NCBI GenBank assembly: GCA_027296045.1
Contig: JAPUJS010000250.1
Span: 1-5,243 of the forward strand
DNA: 5,243 bases
Origin: a bacterium
GTDB taxonomy: Bacteria; Latescibacterota; UBA2968
Direction: 5' to 3'
Made by a program: the position numbers and the translations under genes. The notes under the pieces are model-generated. The model worked only from the letters and a program-made list of their open reading frames with translations. It did not search any database and was not told the origin of the DNA. How positions within the stretch are numbered: position 1 is the stretch's first letter; every line of letters begins with the position of its first letter. Shown piece by piece: positions 4,988 to 5,243 of the stretch.

Positions 4988-5243
4988 ATGAATGTCTTGA
5001 TTGCAGATGACGACAAGCTGATTTTGGAAACCATCCGGAAATATGTGGATTATCGGGGAGATGTATCTTTCCTGGCAAGCGATGGAAGTGAGGCGCTGGC
5101 GGTGATGAAGAAAGAATCCATCGATCTGGTGATCACCGATATTCAGATGCCGGGCATTAGCGGGTTTGAATTGATGAAGACCATCAATGAAGAACGCCCG
5201 GAACTGCCGGTGATTATTATTACGGGCTATGCAGAAATGGAAC
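4988..5243 (+). CDS. Response regulator, receiver domain, cut by window edge
   Basis: The first 85 codons encode most of a CheY-like receiver domain, the phosphorylated half of a two-component system. Visible are the acidic pocket in MNVLIADDD (Asp7/Asp8), the phosphoacceptor Asp51 in LVITDIQMPG (47-56), and the switch Thr79 in VIIITGYAE. The conserved Lys would come just beyond the edge. The ITGYAEME form is frequent in NtrC-like and stand-alone regulators, but the output domain is not in the window. The start at 4988 has GGAG at 4973-4976 (11 bases) or GGTGG at 4979-4983 (4 bases), so the ribosome site is mediocre. It lies 99 bases after the permease stop. I see no convincing terminator or promoter in that gap, only a weak ACAC/GTGT hairpin (4917-4929). 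Confidence 0.92.
   Translation, partial: MNVLIADDDKLILETIRKYVDYRGDVSFLASDGSEALAVMKKESIDLVITDIQMPGISGFELMKTINEERPELPVIIITGYAEME

Noticed and set aside
1..5243. Mobile element, CRISPR array, defence island, tRNA or rRNA
   Set aside because: I saw no transposase or integrase motifs, terminal repeats, regularly spaced repeats, tRNA arms or rRNA sequence on either strand.

Overview
The window looks like a chromosomal segment of a Gram-negative-type environmental bacterium with moderate GC. The best lineage hint is the C-terminal tail of the secreted peptidase: two calcium loops of the form DxDxDGxVxFSDFLxF. I associate this tail with Candidatus Latescibacterota (WS3) and related uncultured FCB-type lineages. 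The N-terminal sequence of the acetolactate synthase (YPGGASMEIHQAL) and the UVR-motif protein also resemble Planctomycetes-like and other deep-branching groups. This placement is inference and only moderately secure. No insertion sequence, CRISPR array, tRNA, rRNA or phage gene was recognised.

The left part is on the minus strand. At the left edge is the first 154 codons of acetolactate synthase (ilvB), with a near-consensus promoter, a roughly 95-nt leader carrying a perfect 7-bp dyad, and a good Shine-Dalgarno sequence. Just upstream of that promoter is a strong intrinsic terminator that closes the preceding minus-strand transcript. That transcript carries a 257-aa protein with a C-terminal UvrB/UvrC (UVR) motif, then about 220 bases without a confident gene. 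The UVR gene has its own promoter, overlapped by an inverted repeat, and a terminator-like hairpin just before it. Next is a small 66-aa single-pass membrane protein gene, also minus, with a strong ribosome binding site and a terminator.

The right part is on the plus strand. Divergent from the small membrane gene is an exported M28-family zinc aminopeptidase with the calcium-loop doublet. After it come an AzgA/PbuG-type purine permease, whose 101-base leader can fold into two hairpins, one covering the Shine-Dalgarno sequence, and the start of a response regulator cut by the right edge.

Functionally this is a mosaic of housekeeping and nutrient genes: branched-chain amino acid synthesis, extracellular peptide degradation, nucleobase uptake and signalling. 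Nothing shows that they form one system. G exceeds C on the plus strand in every stretch I sampled, whichever strand carries the gene, which suggests replication-strand bias. I found no convincing undescribed system. The best leads are the permease leader, the divergent small membrane protein, and the dyads at the ilvB and UVR-gene promoters.
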